A stretch of 64,000 bases of DNA, taken from positions 62,001 through 126,000 of the forward strand of contig NZ_JARBUT010000016.1 of assembly GCF_028882275.1 (NCBI RefSeq), given 5' to 3'. Below, piece after piece: positions 25,696-34,001 of the stretch. Numbering within the stretch: the first letter of the stretch is position 1; every line of letters begins with the position of its first letter. The position numbers and the translations under genes are program-made. The notes beneath the pieces are model-generated. The model was not told the DNA's origin. It made no database searches and saw only the letters and a program-made list of their open reading frames with translations. This stretch comes from Nocardiopsis sp. N85 (GTDB lineage Bacteria; Actinomycetota; Actinomycetes; Streptosporangiales; Streptosporangiaceae).

Positions 25696-26895
25696 TCAGT
25701 GGGCGCTCTGCGCGGCCATGCGCAGGGCCCCGTACAGGGACGCGTCCCGGCCCAGCGCGCTCGGCACCAGGTCCAGCCGGGACAGGGCACTGCCCAGGGC
25801 TCCCAGCTCCATCGCCCGGCGCATCGGGTCGAGCAGCAGCTCGCCCGCCTCGGCCAACCCGCCGCCCACGATGACCCGGTCGGGGTTGAACAGGTTCGCC
25901 ATGATCGCCACGCCCTGGCCCAGCGCCGTGCCCGCCTCGGCGATGATGCGCCGGCAGCCCGGGTCGCCGGAGCGGGCGGCGCCCACCAGGTCGTCGACCC
26001 CGGCCGGACCGGGGTCGTGGGCGACGTAGCTGTTCTGGGGCAGCATGTCCATGAGGTAGCCGGCCCCGACGAACGTCTCCAGGCAGCCCCGGTTGCCGCA
26101 CCGGCACACCTGGCCCCGGGGGTCCAGCGCGATGTGCCCGATCTCCCCGGCGGTGCCGCCGGCCCCGCGGAACAGTCCGCCCGAGACGATGATGCCCGCG
26201 CCCACCCCGTCGCTGATGATCAGGTGGACGAGGTGTTCGGATCCCTGACCGGCGCCCTTGTGCAACTCGGCCAGGACCGCGAGGTTGGCGTCGTTCTCCG
26301 CGACGACCGGGACGCCCAGCCGCTCGGACAGCGCCTCGGCCGGGCGGAAGCCCGCCCATCGGGGAACGCAGGAGATGCCGCCGACCTCGCCGCTGTGCGG
26401 ATCGATCGGTCCGGGCACCGACGCCACCACGGAGGCCACCGTGGACAGGTCGACGCGGGCGCGCACCAGCGTGGTCTCGACCAACCAGGAGGCGCGGCGC
26501 ACCCCCCGGTCGGGATCGGCCGCCACGTCGTAGTCGATCTCCTCGCGGGCCAGCATGTTGCCCTCGCTGTCGCCGATGGCGACCGTGACGCGCTCGGCGG
26601 TGAAATCGACGGCCACCACCGTGCCGGGCGGGCGCACCAGGGTGACGGCGCGGGCCCGACGACCGTTGGAGGAGGTGTCGTGGACCGCCACCGTGCCCGC
26701 GGCGCGCAGTCCGCGCACGATGTTGGAGACGCTGGCGGCGGACAGGCCGGTGGCTCGGGCCAGTTCGGCCTGGGTACGGGTGCCGTCGCGGCGCAGCACC
26801 TCGACGACGCGACGTTCGTTGGCCTGGCGCAGGGCGGACTGGGACCCCGGTGTCACTGCGGTGTCGGTCACCGGGCGTCCCCTTCGATCGGTCAT
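25696..26895 (-). CDS. ROK-family transcriptional repressor
   Basis: 399 residues from an ATG at 26895. An N-terminal winged helix at about 15-80 (RTQAELARATGLSAASVSNI) is joined to a sugar-kinase-like ROK domain. The ROK zinc motif CRCGNRGCLE, DGVGAGIIVSG and GGTAGEIGHI are present. The gene lies directly upstream of the importer genes on the same strand and is the obvious candidate repressor, releasing DNA when the transported sugar or its phosphate binds. Confidence 0.93.
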   Translation of the reverse strand: MTDRRGRPVTDTAVTPGSQSALRQANERRVVEVLRRDGTRTQAELARATGLSAASVSNIVRGLRAAGTVAVHDTSSNGRRARAVTLVRPPGTVVAVDFTAERVTVAIGDSEGNMLAREEIDYDVAADPDRGVRRASWLVETTLVRARVDLSTVASVVASVPGPIDPHSGEVGGISCVPRWAGFRPAEALSERLGVPVVAENDANLAVLAELHKGAGQGSEHLVHLIISDGVGAGIIVSGGLFRGAGGTAGEIGHIALDPRGQVCRCGNRGCLETFVGAGYLMDMLPQNSYVAHDPGPAGVDDLVGAARSGDPGCRRIIAEAGTALGQGVAIMANLFNPDRVIVGGGLAEAGELLLDPMRRAMELGALGSALSRLDLVPSALGRDASLYGALRMAAQSAH

Positions 26896-26985
26896 CGGCA
26901 CGGCACGGGCGTGCCTCGTGCGTCGAATGCTACAAGGATTGAACGCAAGCGGAAACCGCCCACCTGAGCACGTTAAGGTCCGAAG

Positions 26986-27594
26986 GTGACCGTAACGCGT
27001 GTGGACACCGACCGGGCCGGGTGGGTCGCCCGGCTGGCCGAGACCGTCGCGGAGGGTTCCGGACGGGGCCGCGCGCGGGTCGTGGTCGTCGAGGGCCGGT
27101 CCGGTTCCGGCAAGAGCACGGTGGCCGGGCGGCTGCGCGCGGAGCTGGAGGCGCGGGGCGTCCCGGCGGCCGTGTTGTCGATGGAGGACCTCTACCCCGG
27201 GTGGCACGGGCTGGCCCGGGCTCCGGAACTGCTCGTGTCCTGGGTGTTGGAGCCGCTGCGCGACGGCCGCCCGGCGTCGTGGCACCGCTACGACTGGGAG
27301 CGCGGGGAGTTCACCGCCGCGCGCGTACCGGTCCCGTCGGAGGTGGCGGACGGCGGGGTCCTGGTGGTGGAGGGATGCGGCTCGGGCGCCCGGATCGCGC
27401 GACCGTACCTGGACCTGTCGGTGTGGGTCGCGGCCCCCGACGCGGTGCGCGCCCGCCGGCTGGACGCTCGGGGGGACGCCGCCGTCTACGCCCCCTACCG
27501 GCGGGTCTGGGCCGAGCAGGAGGCGGTCTTCTACGCGGCGGAACGCCCCCGGGAGCACGCCGACGTCATCGTCGACAACCCCCGGGGGGCGTGA
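26986..27594 (+). CDS. uridine kinase-like P-loop protein
   Basis: 202 residues from a GTG at 26986. It has the Walker A motif GRSGSGKST at 37-45 and SMEDLYPGWHGL at the place where uridine kinases carry their catalytic DxY/H motif. WHRYDWERGEF matches the nucleoside-binding part of the actinobacterial uridine-kinase-like group. A phosphotransferase for a nucleoside or related small molecule is likely, but the substrate is uncertain. It diverges from the ROK gene (90 bp between starts) and ends 5 bp before the convergent hydrolase stop. Confidence 0.8.
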   Translation: MTVTRVDTDRAGWVARLAETVAEGSGRGRARVVVVEGRSGSGKSTVAGRLRAELEARGVPAAVLSMEDLYPGWHGLARAPELLVSWVLEPLRDGRPASWHRYDWERGEFTAARVPVPSEVADGGVLVVEGCGSGARIARPYLDLSVWVAAPDAVRARRLDARGDAAVYAPYRRVWAEQEAVFYAAERPREHADVIVDNPRGA

Positions 27595-27599
27595 GGGGG

Positions 27600-28451
27600 T
27601 CAGCCCACCCCGACCGGAACGGGGGCGAGGAAGTCGGTGATCCGGTCCAGGACGTCGGGGTCGGTGAGGATGCGGTTGTGCCCGAGGCCGACCGTGCTGA
27701 CCAGCCTGGTGCCCGCCCCCATCGCGGAGAGGACGCGCAGGGACTCGGCGTGGGAGATCACCGGGTCGTCGACATCGTGGAACAACAGCACGGGCGCCTT
27801 CAGGGTCTCGGCGTCGCGGTCGGTGGAGAAGCGTTCCCAGATGTCCCGGTCCCCGGCGAAGAAGGCGTCCTCGATGGCCCGGCGCAGGGCCTTGTTCACT
27901 CGGGGACCCCAGCCGAAGGCGGTGACGAAGCCGTCCACGGTGGCCTCGAAGTCGGCCATCGCCGACAGCAGGACCAGACGGTCGGCCCGGATCCCCTCCC
28001 GCACCAGGTGGGTGGCGAACAGCCCGCCCAGGGAGTGGCCGACCACGGCCGCGAAGTCGCCGTGGCGCTCCTGGAGCCGGCGGGCGATGGCCAGGGCGTC
28101 CAGGACGGTGCCGGCCGGGCCGCCGGTGGCCCCGTGGCCGGGCGCGTCCCAGGAGACGACGGTGTGTCCGGCCCCGGTGAGGGCGCGCACGAGCGGGGCC
28201 ATCCGGGAGGCGCGCGAACCCCAGCCGTGGACCAGGAGTACGGGGCGGGCCCCCTCGCCCCAGGTGTACGTGGCGACCCGCCACCCCTGATGGCCGAAGT
28301 GGTCGACGCGGGCGCGATCGTGCACGTCGCGGTCGCGGTCGACCAGGGGGGTGTCACCGGGGTCGCTCCACAGGCGCAGGGCCCGTTCTCCGGCCACGCG
28401 CGGAGCGGTGACGGCGAGGACCTCCAGGTCGATCGGGTGAGGGGTGGTCAT
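27600..28451 (-). CDS. alpha/beta hydrolase
   Basis: 283 residues, no signal peptide. LLVHGWGSRASRM forms the oxyanion region, WDAPGHGAT follows, GHSLG holds the nucleophile serine, the acid lies in HDVDDPV and the catalytic histidine in GLGHN. It is closely related to the next gene upstream (28498-29379): same FSTxR, LL(F/L)HD and GLGHx blocks, so a tandem duplication. The two are 46 bp apart and probably share the promoter controlled by the TetR protein at 29525. Confidence 0.87.
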   Translation of the reverse strand: MTTPHPIDLEVLAVTAPRVAGERALRLWSDPGDTPLVDRDRDVHDRARVDHFGHQGWRVATYTWGEGARPVLLVHGWGSRASRMAPLVRALTGAGHTVVSWDAPGHGATGGPAGTVLDALAIARRLQERHGDFAAVVGHSLGGLFATHLVREGIRADRLVLLSAMADFEATVDGFVTAFGWGPRVNKALRRAIEDAFFAGDRDIWERFSTDRDAETLKAPVLLFHDVDDPVISHAESLRVLSAMGAGTRLVSTVGLGHNRILTDPDVLDRITDFLAPVPVGVG

Positions 28452-28497
28452 GGGAATCTCCTTGTTCGGGTCGGTGGCGCGGATCGGACGCGGTCCG

Positions 28498-29379
28498 TCA
28501 TCTTCCGAGGGCGTGCGCGGGCAGGTCGGTCCCCTGGACGAAGGAGGTGATGGCGTCCAGGTGCTCTCCCACGGCGAGGGCGCCGCTGTGACCGAGGCCG
28601 GTGGTGGCGATCATCCGCCCCCGTTCGCCGAGGTGTTCGAGGGTGCGCAGGGAGTGCGCGAAGGGCACGACCTCGTCGGTGTCGTCGTGCAGGAGCAGGA
28701 AGGGCCGGTCGAGCGTGTCGATCCGGTGGGTGGTGGAGAAGCGTTCCCACACCGTCGGGTCCGCCTCGAAGTAGTGGCGTTCCACCGCCGTGCGCAGCGC
28801 CCCCCGGGCGCGGGGGCTCAGCCGCAGGGCGTCGGAGAACGCCGTGAGGAGGTAGTCGAAGTCCGACACCCCGGACAGGAGGACCACCCGGTCGGCCTCC
28901 ACGCCCTCGCGCAGGGCGTGGACCGCGAAGGGCACGCCCATCGAGTGGGCGACGACGGCGTGGAAGCGGCCGTGTCGCTCCTGGAGGAGTCGCTGGATCC
29001 GGAGCGCGTCGAGGATGGTCCCCACCGGCCCGGGCGTCGCCCCGTGGCCGGGGGCGTCCCAGGACACCGGGCCGTACCCGAGGTCGACCAGGCGTCGGAT
29101 GAGCGGGGCGAAGCGCAGGGACCGCGAGCGCCACCCGTGGGCGAGAAGGACGGGGCGGGTGGTGTCGCCCCAGGCGTAGGTGGTCACGTCCCAACGGCCG
29201 ACGCGGATCGTCGCGGTGTCGGCGCTCTCGTGCAGCTCCCGGTCCTCCTCCGGGATCGAACGGGGCGGGCCGGGGGCCGCCCACATCCTGCGGGTCAGTG
29301 CTCCGGTCAGGCGCGGGGCGGGCAGCGCCAGCGCGTTGACGGCGGCACCGATGAGGGGAAGTCGCTTGACTGCGCTCAT
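28498..29379 (-). CDS. alpha/beta hydrolase (paralogue of neighbour)
   Basis: 293 residues from the ATG at 29379, next to GGAGAAGAT in the mRNA. The catalytic elements are AHGWRSRSLRF, WDAPGHGAT, the nucleophile elbow AHSMG, the acid region HDDTDEV and the histidine in GLGHS. The N-terminal 40 residues are mildly hydrophobic and resemble a membrane-associated segment rather than a cleaved signal. It is the first gene of a two-hydrolase operon facing a TetR regulator, a layout usual for degradation or detoxification of a lipophilic ester. Confidence 0.87.
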   Translation of the reverse strand: MSAVKRLPLIGAAVNALALPAPRLTGALTRRMWAAPGPPRSIPEEDRELHESADTATIRVGRWDVTTYAWGDTTRPVLLAHGWRSRSLRFAPLIRRLVDLGYGPVSWDAPGHGATPGPVGTILDALRIQRLLQERHGRFHAVVAHSMGVPFAVHALREGVEADRVVLLSGVSDFDYLLTAFSDALRLSPRARGALRTAVERHYFEADPTVWERFSTTHRIDTLDRPFLLLHDDTDEVVPFAHSLRTLEHLGERGRMIATTGLGHSGALAVGEHLDAITSFVQGTDLPAHALGR

Positions 29380-29401
29380 GATCTTCTCCGGTCCACAAAC
29401 T

Positions 29402-29417
29402 ATACGAACGATCGTAT
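29402..29417. promoter_or_regulatory. TetR-type operator between hydrolase operon and tetR gene
   Basis: ATACGA, spacer ACGA, TCGTAT is a perfect 16 bp inverted repeat in a short AT-rich stretch, 23 bp upstream of the hydrolase start. The adjacent TetR gene suggests it is that protein's binding site. Confidence 0.65.
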
Positions 29418-29524
29418 TATTTGTTTGGAAGGAGGCCGCCGTCAAGTAGCGGCTATTCTGGCCTTGTAACCGACCTGTCGTTCGAACAAGGACCGTCCGG
29501 CGAGGGACGGTGCGGGAGGCGCGC

Positions 29525-30178
29525 ATGAGGACTCGGACCGACGGCCGTGTGCAGCGGGGCGACCAGACCCGGCGCGCCGTGCTGCGCCGCGCGGTGGACA
29601 TCGCCTCGGTGGAGGGGCTGGAGGGGCTCTCCCTGGGCCGTCTGGCCAAGGAACTCCAGGTGAGCAAGAGCGGGGTGTTCGCCCACTTCGGCTCCAAGGA
29701 GGAGCTGCAACTGGCCGCGATACGGGCCGGTCGGCGCATCTTCGCCGACCACGTGGCGATCGGGGCCATGGAGGCCCGCCCCGGCCTCGAAAGGCTGTGG
29801 CGGCTCTTCGAGAACTGGTCGGAGTACTCGCGCGGACGGGTGTTCCCGGGGGGCTGCTTCTTCTACACCGTCAACGCCGAGTTCGAGTCCCGCCCCGGGC
29901 GGGTGCGCGACGCCCTGGCGCGGATCCGCGGCGAATGGCGCGACCTGCTCACCCGCGGCGCCACGGACGCCGTGCAGCTGGGTGAGCTGGCCGCCGACAC
30001 CGACGTGGACCTGCTGGTGTTCGAGCTGGCCTCGTTCCTGGAGACCGCCAACTCCGACTCCCTGCTGGAGGACGACCTGGAGGGACCCTACCGGCTGGCC
30101 CGCGCCGCGGTCGTGGCCCGACTGTCGGCCCTGGCCACGGAGACCGCCCCCCGCCCGTGGGCGGAGAGCGGTGCGTGA
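29525..30178 (+). CDS. TetR-family repressor
   Basis: The ATG at 29525 follows GGGAGG and gives 217 residues; a GTG at 29510 lacks a site. The N-terminal helix-turn-helix spans about 15-60 (GLSLGRLAKELQVSKSGVFA, then HFGSKEELQ). The ligand domain has GCFFYTVNAEFESRPG, typical of the TetR_C group that follows the motif PGGC. It is divergent from two alpha/beta hydrolases with an operator in between, so it probably represses them and itself until a hydrophobic substrate binds. Confidence 0.9.
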   Translation: MRTRTDGRVQRGDQTRRAVLRRAVDIASVEGLEGLSLGRLAKELQVSKSGVFAHFGSKEELQLAAIRAGRRIFADHVAIGAMEARPGLERLWRLFENWSEYSRGRVFPGGCFFYTVNAEFESRPGRVRDALARIRGEWRDLLTRGATDAVQLGELAADTDVDLLVFELASFLETANSDSLLEDDLEGPYRLARAAVVARLSALATETAPRPWAESGA

Positions 30179-30219
30179 GAGGGGCCGGGAACGAGGAGGG
30201 CACCGGACGCGGGACCCGG

Positions 30220-32403
30220 TCAGCCGCCGGTGAGTCGGCGGGCGTGGAGCAGGTCGGCGCGGATGCGCTCCACACCGGAGGTGAGTTCGGGAAGGCGGGC
30301 GGCGGCGTTGTTCAGCTCCATCACCCGCTGCCCGCGACGGACCGGATCGCCGTAACCGACCCGTAGGACCATCGAGAGCACGACCGAGACGCAGAACGCG
30401 AGAACGGCCACCGAGATGAGGAGCCCGCCGAGCACCTCGGCCCGGCCGGAGAGGTCGAGCACCAGGCCGATGGGGAGACAGAAGAGGGCGTGGTTGCAGT
30501 AACGGCGGATCCGGAAGAAGCGCTGCTGCTGTTCGACCTTGGCGTGCAGCGTCTCGTGTTCGGTGGAGACCTCGGTGTAGCGCTCCTCCCAGTAACGGCG
30601 CTGGCGGGCCAGCGCCTGAAGGGTGGCGAGGGCGCCGTAGATCGCGGCCGCGTGGCCCACGCCGACCGGTCCGGGCGAGGCGTCCACCCGCCGCCACAGG
30701 ATGTCGATCCACTCCCCCACCCCGTTGTCACCGCCGTTGGAGGGCGGTGTCATCCGTTCCGGATGCAGGAGGAAGGTGAGGATGAGCGCGGGGTTGACGT
30801 TGGGGACGGCCGCCCGCCACCCGGCGAGCCCGCCGGTGAGCTCCTGATGGAAGGCGTTGCCGGCGTGCTCGGCGGTGTCCAGGGAGTCGGCCAGGCGCTG
30901 GTACGCCCCCGGATCGGCGCCGTGGTGCAGGCCCATGAGCCGCAGGACCGCGGGGCGGGCCAGCAGGGCCATCTCGTTGGACATCGGCGCCCCGGTGATC
31001 ACCGGGCGCGGGTCCGAGAACAGTTCGGCCAGTTCGGGCAGGGTGGCGCCCAGACCGCGGAAGGCCGGCGGCAGATCGGGGCGGAGCTGGGCGATGAAGG
31101 AGGCCAGGGCGAGGTTCGCGTCGTCGGCGTGCCGCCGGAACAGGGCGCGGTCGACGATCGTGTCGCCCAGGTCGTTCATGAGCCAGGCGCCCAGGGCGGC
31201 GCGCTCGGTGGCGTCGCCGAACACCCGGACCGCGGCGCCCCAGTTCGCCTGCATCGCCTCGGCGAGCGCGCCCGGGTCGGTGAAGCGGATCCCGACGAAG
31301 TGGTAGGGGGGCACACCGCCGATGCCGGTGTGGCGGGCCGACCCGCCGACGGCGCCCGGACCGGCGTAGGACGGCGGGACGGGCACCGGGGTGCCGGGGC
31401 CGGTGTGGGGGGCGGGCGACGGCGCGGCGGGAAGGGCCCGGCTCGGGGCGACCCGCGTGTAGGAGCGCGTGGGGTCGACGCCGTGGTGCGGTGCCACCCG
31501 GGTGGGGTCCACCACCGGCGCGGGGGCGACCCGGGTGGGGTCCACCACCGGCGCGACGAGCGTGGGCGCGGCCGAGGCGCCCGGACCGGCCGCGGTCACC
31601 CCGTTCGGGCCGGCGATGAGCAGGGTGAGCAGGGCCGAGGCGTCCGGTCTGCGCTCCGGGTCCTTGTCCAGACACCGGTGGACGATGCCCCGGAGGGGTT
31701 CGGGCAGGTCTCCCAGATCCGGCGTGCCGCCGAGGATCCGGGCGATGCGCGAGGCCTGAGTGGGGGCCTGGAAGGCCTCTTGGCCGGTGGCCGCGTAGAC
31801 CATCACCGCGCCCCAGGAGAAGACGTCCACGGCGGAGGTGAGCCGGGCGCCCTCCAACTGTTCGGGCGCCATGTACCCGATGGTGCCCACCACACCGCTG
31901 GCGGTCACCGAGGTGGTCTCCACGGCTCGGGCGATGCCGAAGTCGATCACCCGGGGGCCGTCGGGGGCGAGCATGATGTTGTCGGGTTTGAGGTCCCGGT
32001 GCACCACCCCGGCGGCGTGGACCGCCGCCAGTGCCGTCGCCGTGTTGACCGCCAGCCGCTGCAACTCCACGCCTCGGCGCGGTCCCTCCTCGGCGACGGC
32101 GCGCTGGAGGGTGGGGCCGTCGATGTACTCGGTGGCGATCCAGGGCCGTTCGCCCTCGGGGTCGGCGTCCAGGATCGCCGCCACACAGAACCCGCTCACC
32201 CGCCGGGCCTGCTCCACCTCGGCGGCGAACCGGCGGCGCATGTCCGCGTCACCCGCCCAGGAGGCGTGCAGTACCTTCACGGCGGCCCGGGTGCCGTCCT
32301 CGGCCTCACCGAGGAACACCTCGCCGAACCCGCCGCGCCCCAGGGAGCGCACCAGGCGGTAACCGCCCAGGACGGAGTCGTCCGCAGCGTCGTTCAACAT
32401 CAT
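30220..32403 (-). CDS. eukaryotic-type Ser/Thr protein kinase with C-terminal membrane-associated domain
   Basis: 727 residues. There are tandem ATGs at 32403 and 32400, and the second has the better distance to GGAAAGG. The kinase domain (15-270) has GRGGFGEVF, the ATP lysine in AAVKVL, HRDLKPDN near 138, DFG near 156 and APEQ near 178. A Pro-rich linker at about 275-370 contains short repeats. Residues 380-620 form an unrecognised helical domain, and two hydrophobic segments lie near 635-690. Known actinobacterial kinases usually have one helix and an extracellular sensor; here the two helices sit near the C-terminus with little outside, so sensing may be internal. The phosphorylation target is unknown. 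Confidence 0.92.
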   Translation of the reverse strand: MMLNDAADDSVLGGYRLVRSLGRGGFGEVFLGEAEDGTRAAVKVLHASWAGDADMRRRFAAEVEQARRVSGFCVAAILDADPEGERPWIATEYIDGPTLQRAVAEEGPRRGVELQRLAVNTATALAAVHAAGVVHRDLKPDNIMLAPDGPRVIDFGIARAVETTSVTASGVVGTIGYMAPEQLEGARLTSAVDVFSWGAVMVYAATGQEAFQAPTQASRIARILGGTPDLGDLPEPLRGIVHRCLDKDPERRPDASALLTLLIAGPNGVTAAGPGASAAPTLVAPVVDPTRVAPAPVVDPTRVAPHHGVDPTRSYTRVAPSRALPAAPSPAPHTGPGTPVPVPPSYAGPGAVGGSARHTGIGGVPPYHFVGIRFTDPGALAEAMQANWGAAVRVFGDATERAALGAWLMNDLGDTIVDRALFRRHADDANLALASFIAQLRPDLPPAFRGLGATLPELAELFSDPRPVITGAPMSNEMALLARPAVLRLMGLHHGADPGAYQRLADSLDTAEHAGNAFHQELTGGLAGWRAAVPNVNPALILTFLLHPERMTPPSNGGDNGVGEWIDILWRRVDASPGPVGVGHAAAIYGALATLQALARQRRYWEERYTEVSTEHETLHAKVEQQQRFFRIRRYCNHALFCLPIGLVLDLSGRAEVLGGLLISVAVLAFCVSVVLSMVLRVGYGDPVRRGQRVMELNNAAARLPELTSGVERIRADLLHARRLTGG
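31496..31555 (-). repeat. 33 bp period coding repeat in kinase linker
   Basis: A 27 bp unit is identical at 31496-31522 and 31529-31555 and encodes VVDPTRVAP twice. A diverged third copy (VDPTRSYTRVAP) follows. Confidence 0.85.
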
Positions 32404-32696
32404 GCCTTTCCGAACACGGACCGCCCGGGGTGACGGTGATGCGCCGGGCGGTGGTCGGGGCCTTCCCCGAACGGTGCGACCGGGATGAACGGGGCAGGGA
32501 CATCGCGAACACGCGTACGTGGCGCCGACACACGGTGGCGCCCCGAGGGCGGGGCGACCGGGACCGTCTCACGGACCGAGGAACATCGCGGGTTCCGTCG
32601 GGTCCGAATCGACCGCTTTTCCAGGACCACCTTACGACGGATCACCGTCCCCACCGCAACGGCGGTCACGTGAACCCCGTCGCCGTCATGGACCGG

Positions 32697-34001
32697 TCAG
32701 CGGGCGGGTCGGTGCGCACCGCGCAGGATCCGCTCGACCAGGTCGTCGGTGAGGACGCCGTACCCGGTCGCGGCCCACACGCTCTCCTCGGCGGGCACCT
32801 CGTAGTAGGGGACGGACCTCCCCTCGTACTCGGCGGGCAGCACCGTGGGGCGGACCCGGTCGCGCACGGCGCGGGCGCACTCCGGGCACAGCGGCACCCG
32901 GATCGTGCGGGAGCCGCCGAACTCGCGCCACTGGATCTGCCCGGTGTCGTTGCCGTGCAGCGGGTTGGCGTAACAGGGGCGTCGCGGGGTGCGCGACCCC
33001 GCGAGGGCGTCCTCGGCGAGGTCCAGCAGGACGAGCACACCGACCGCGTCGGTCAGGGTGGGCCCCTCGGCGATCATCCGGTCGTGCACCCGCGCGGCGG
33101 CGTCGCGGGCGTCCAGGGCCCGGGACAGATTCCCCCGGGCGGCACCGGAGTCGGCGCTGAGCCGCTCCCCCAGTTCGATGAGGTCGCGTTCCCCGCGCTC
33201 GACCAGGGACTCCAGGCGGGCGCGGTCGGCGTTGTCGAACGCGGCGTGCTGGGTGAGGGGCGCGGACGCGCGGCGACGGTCCCGTGGACGGACGGCGATC
33301 CGGTACAGCGGGACCGCCAGGCCGATCAGGACGAGGGCCCCCGCGACCGCGACCCAGGGGATCCATGCCGCGCCGGCCGGGGTACCGGAGACGTCCGGTG
33401 GTCCCCCGATCTCGTCGTAGTAGGCCTCCTGGGCCTCCTCGTAGGCGGCCTCGGGATCGTCGGAGAGGGCGGCCTCCACGGCGGCGTCCACCAGCGTGGG
33501 CAGTGTCCTCTGCCCGCCCATGGTCACGTAGCTCGCGGTGAGCGCGCCGTAGAGGGCGGGCCGGCCCCGGTCGTCCGGGGCGCCGCCCAGGTCCTCTCCT
33601 TCGAGGTCGCCGCGACGGTCGTAGACCAGGTAGTGGCGTTCGCCGCCGCCCATGCGGTCGTGGACGGCCGAGGCGAGCGCCGAGGCGTCCCCGTCCCAGG
33701 GGTCGCCCTCGACGAGCGGGACGACGATGACGTACAGGTCCAGGTCGCCCTCCTCGATCCGCCGCACGGTGCGTTCGCGCGCCTCGACGGAGAAGGCGTC
33801 CTCGTAGGCGGGGTCCACCAGGACCGGGGACTCGGCCAGTGCGGCGGCGATCTCCTGCGCCGGGCTCGCGGGCGCCTCCGTGTCGGCGGCCAGGACCGGG
33901 GGGCCGCCGAGCAGGACCGCGGCCAGGATCATGAGCGGTACCGACGCCCGCAGGGCCGCCCGGAAGGGGCGGTCGGGCGTCTCACGGGGGTCAGTGGACA
34001 C
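32697..34001 (-). CDS. secreted/membrane protein of unknown function with extracellular module and cytoplasmic Cys motif
   Basis: The GTG at 34001 overlaps the end of the upstream gene by 11 bp and gives 434 residues. A signal peptide is at about 17-40, an extracellular domain at about 40-205, a transmembrane helix at about 208-232 and a cytoplasmic helical part after that. Near the end are CYANPLHGND (about 342) and PLCPECARA (about 371), which could bind zinc. Both the extracellular part (AALAESPVLVDP) and the Cys motif are shared with the upstream protein. I do not recognise the family; a TPM-like phosphatase fold for the outer domain is a guess. Confidence 0.8.
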   Translation of the reverse strand: MSTDPRETPDRPFRAALRASVPLMILAAVLLGGPPVLAADTEAPASPAQEIAAALAESPVLVDPAYEDAFSVEARERTVRRIEEGDLDLYVIVVPLVEGDPWDGDASALASAVHDRMGGGERHYLVYDRRGDLEGEDLGGAPDDRGRPALYGALTASYVTMGGQRTLPTLVDAAVEAALSDDPEAAYEEAQEAYYDEIGGPPDVSGTPAGAAWIPWVAVAGALVLIGLAVPLYRIAVRPRDRRRASAPLTQHAAFDNADRARLESLVERGERDLIELGERLSADSGAARGNLSRALDARDAAARVHDRMIAEGPTLTDAVGVLVLLDLAEDALAGSRTPRRPCYANPLHGNDTGQIQWREFGGSRTIRVPLCPECARAVRDRVRPTVLPAEYEGRSVPYYEVPAEESVWAATGYGVLTDDLVERILRGAHRPAR

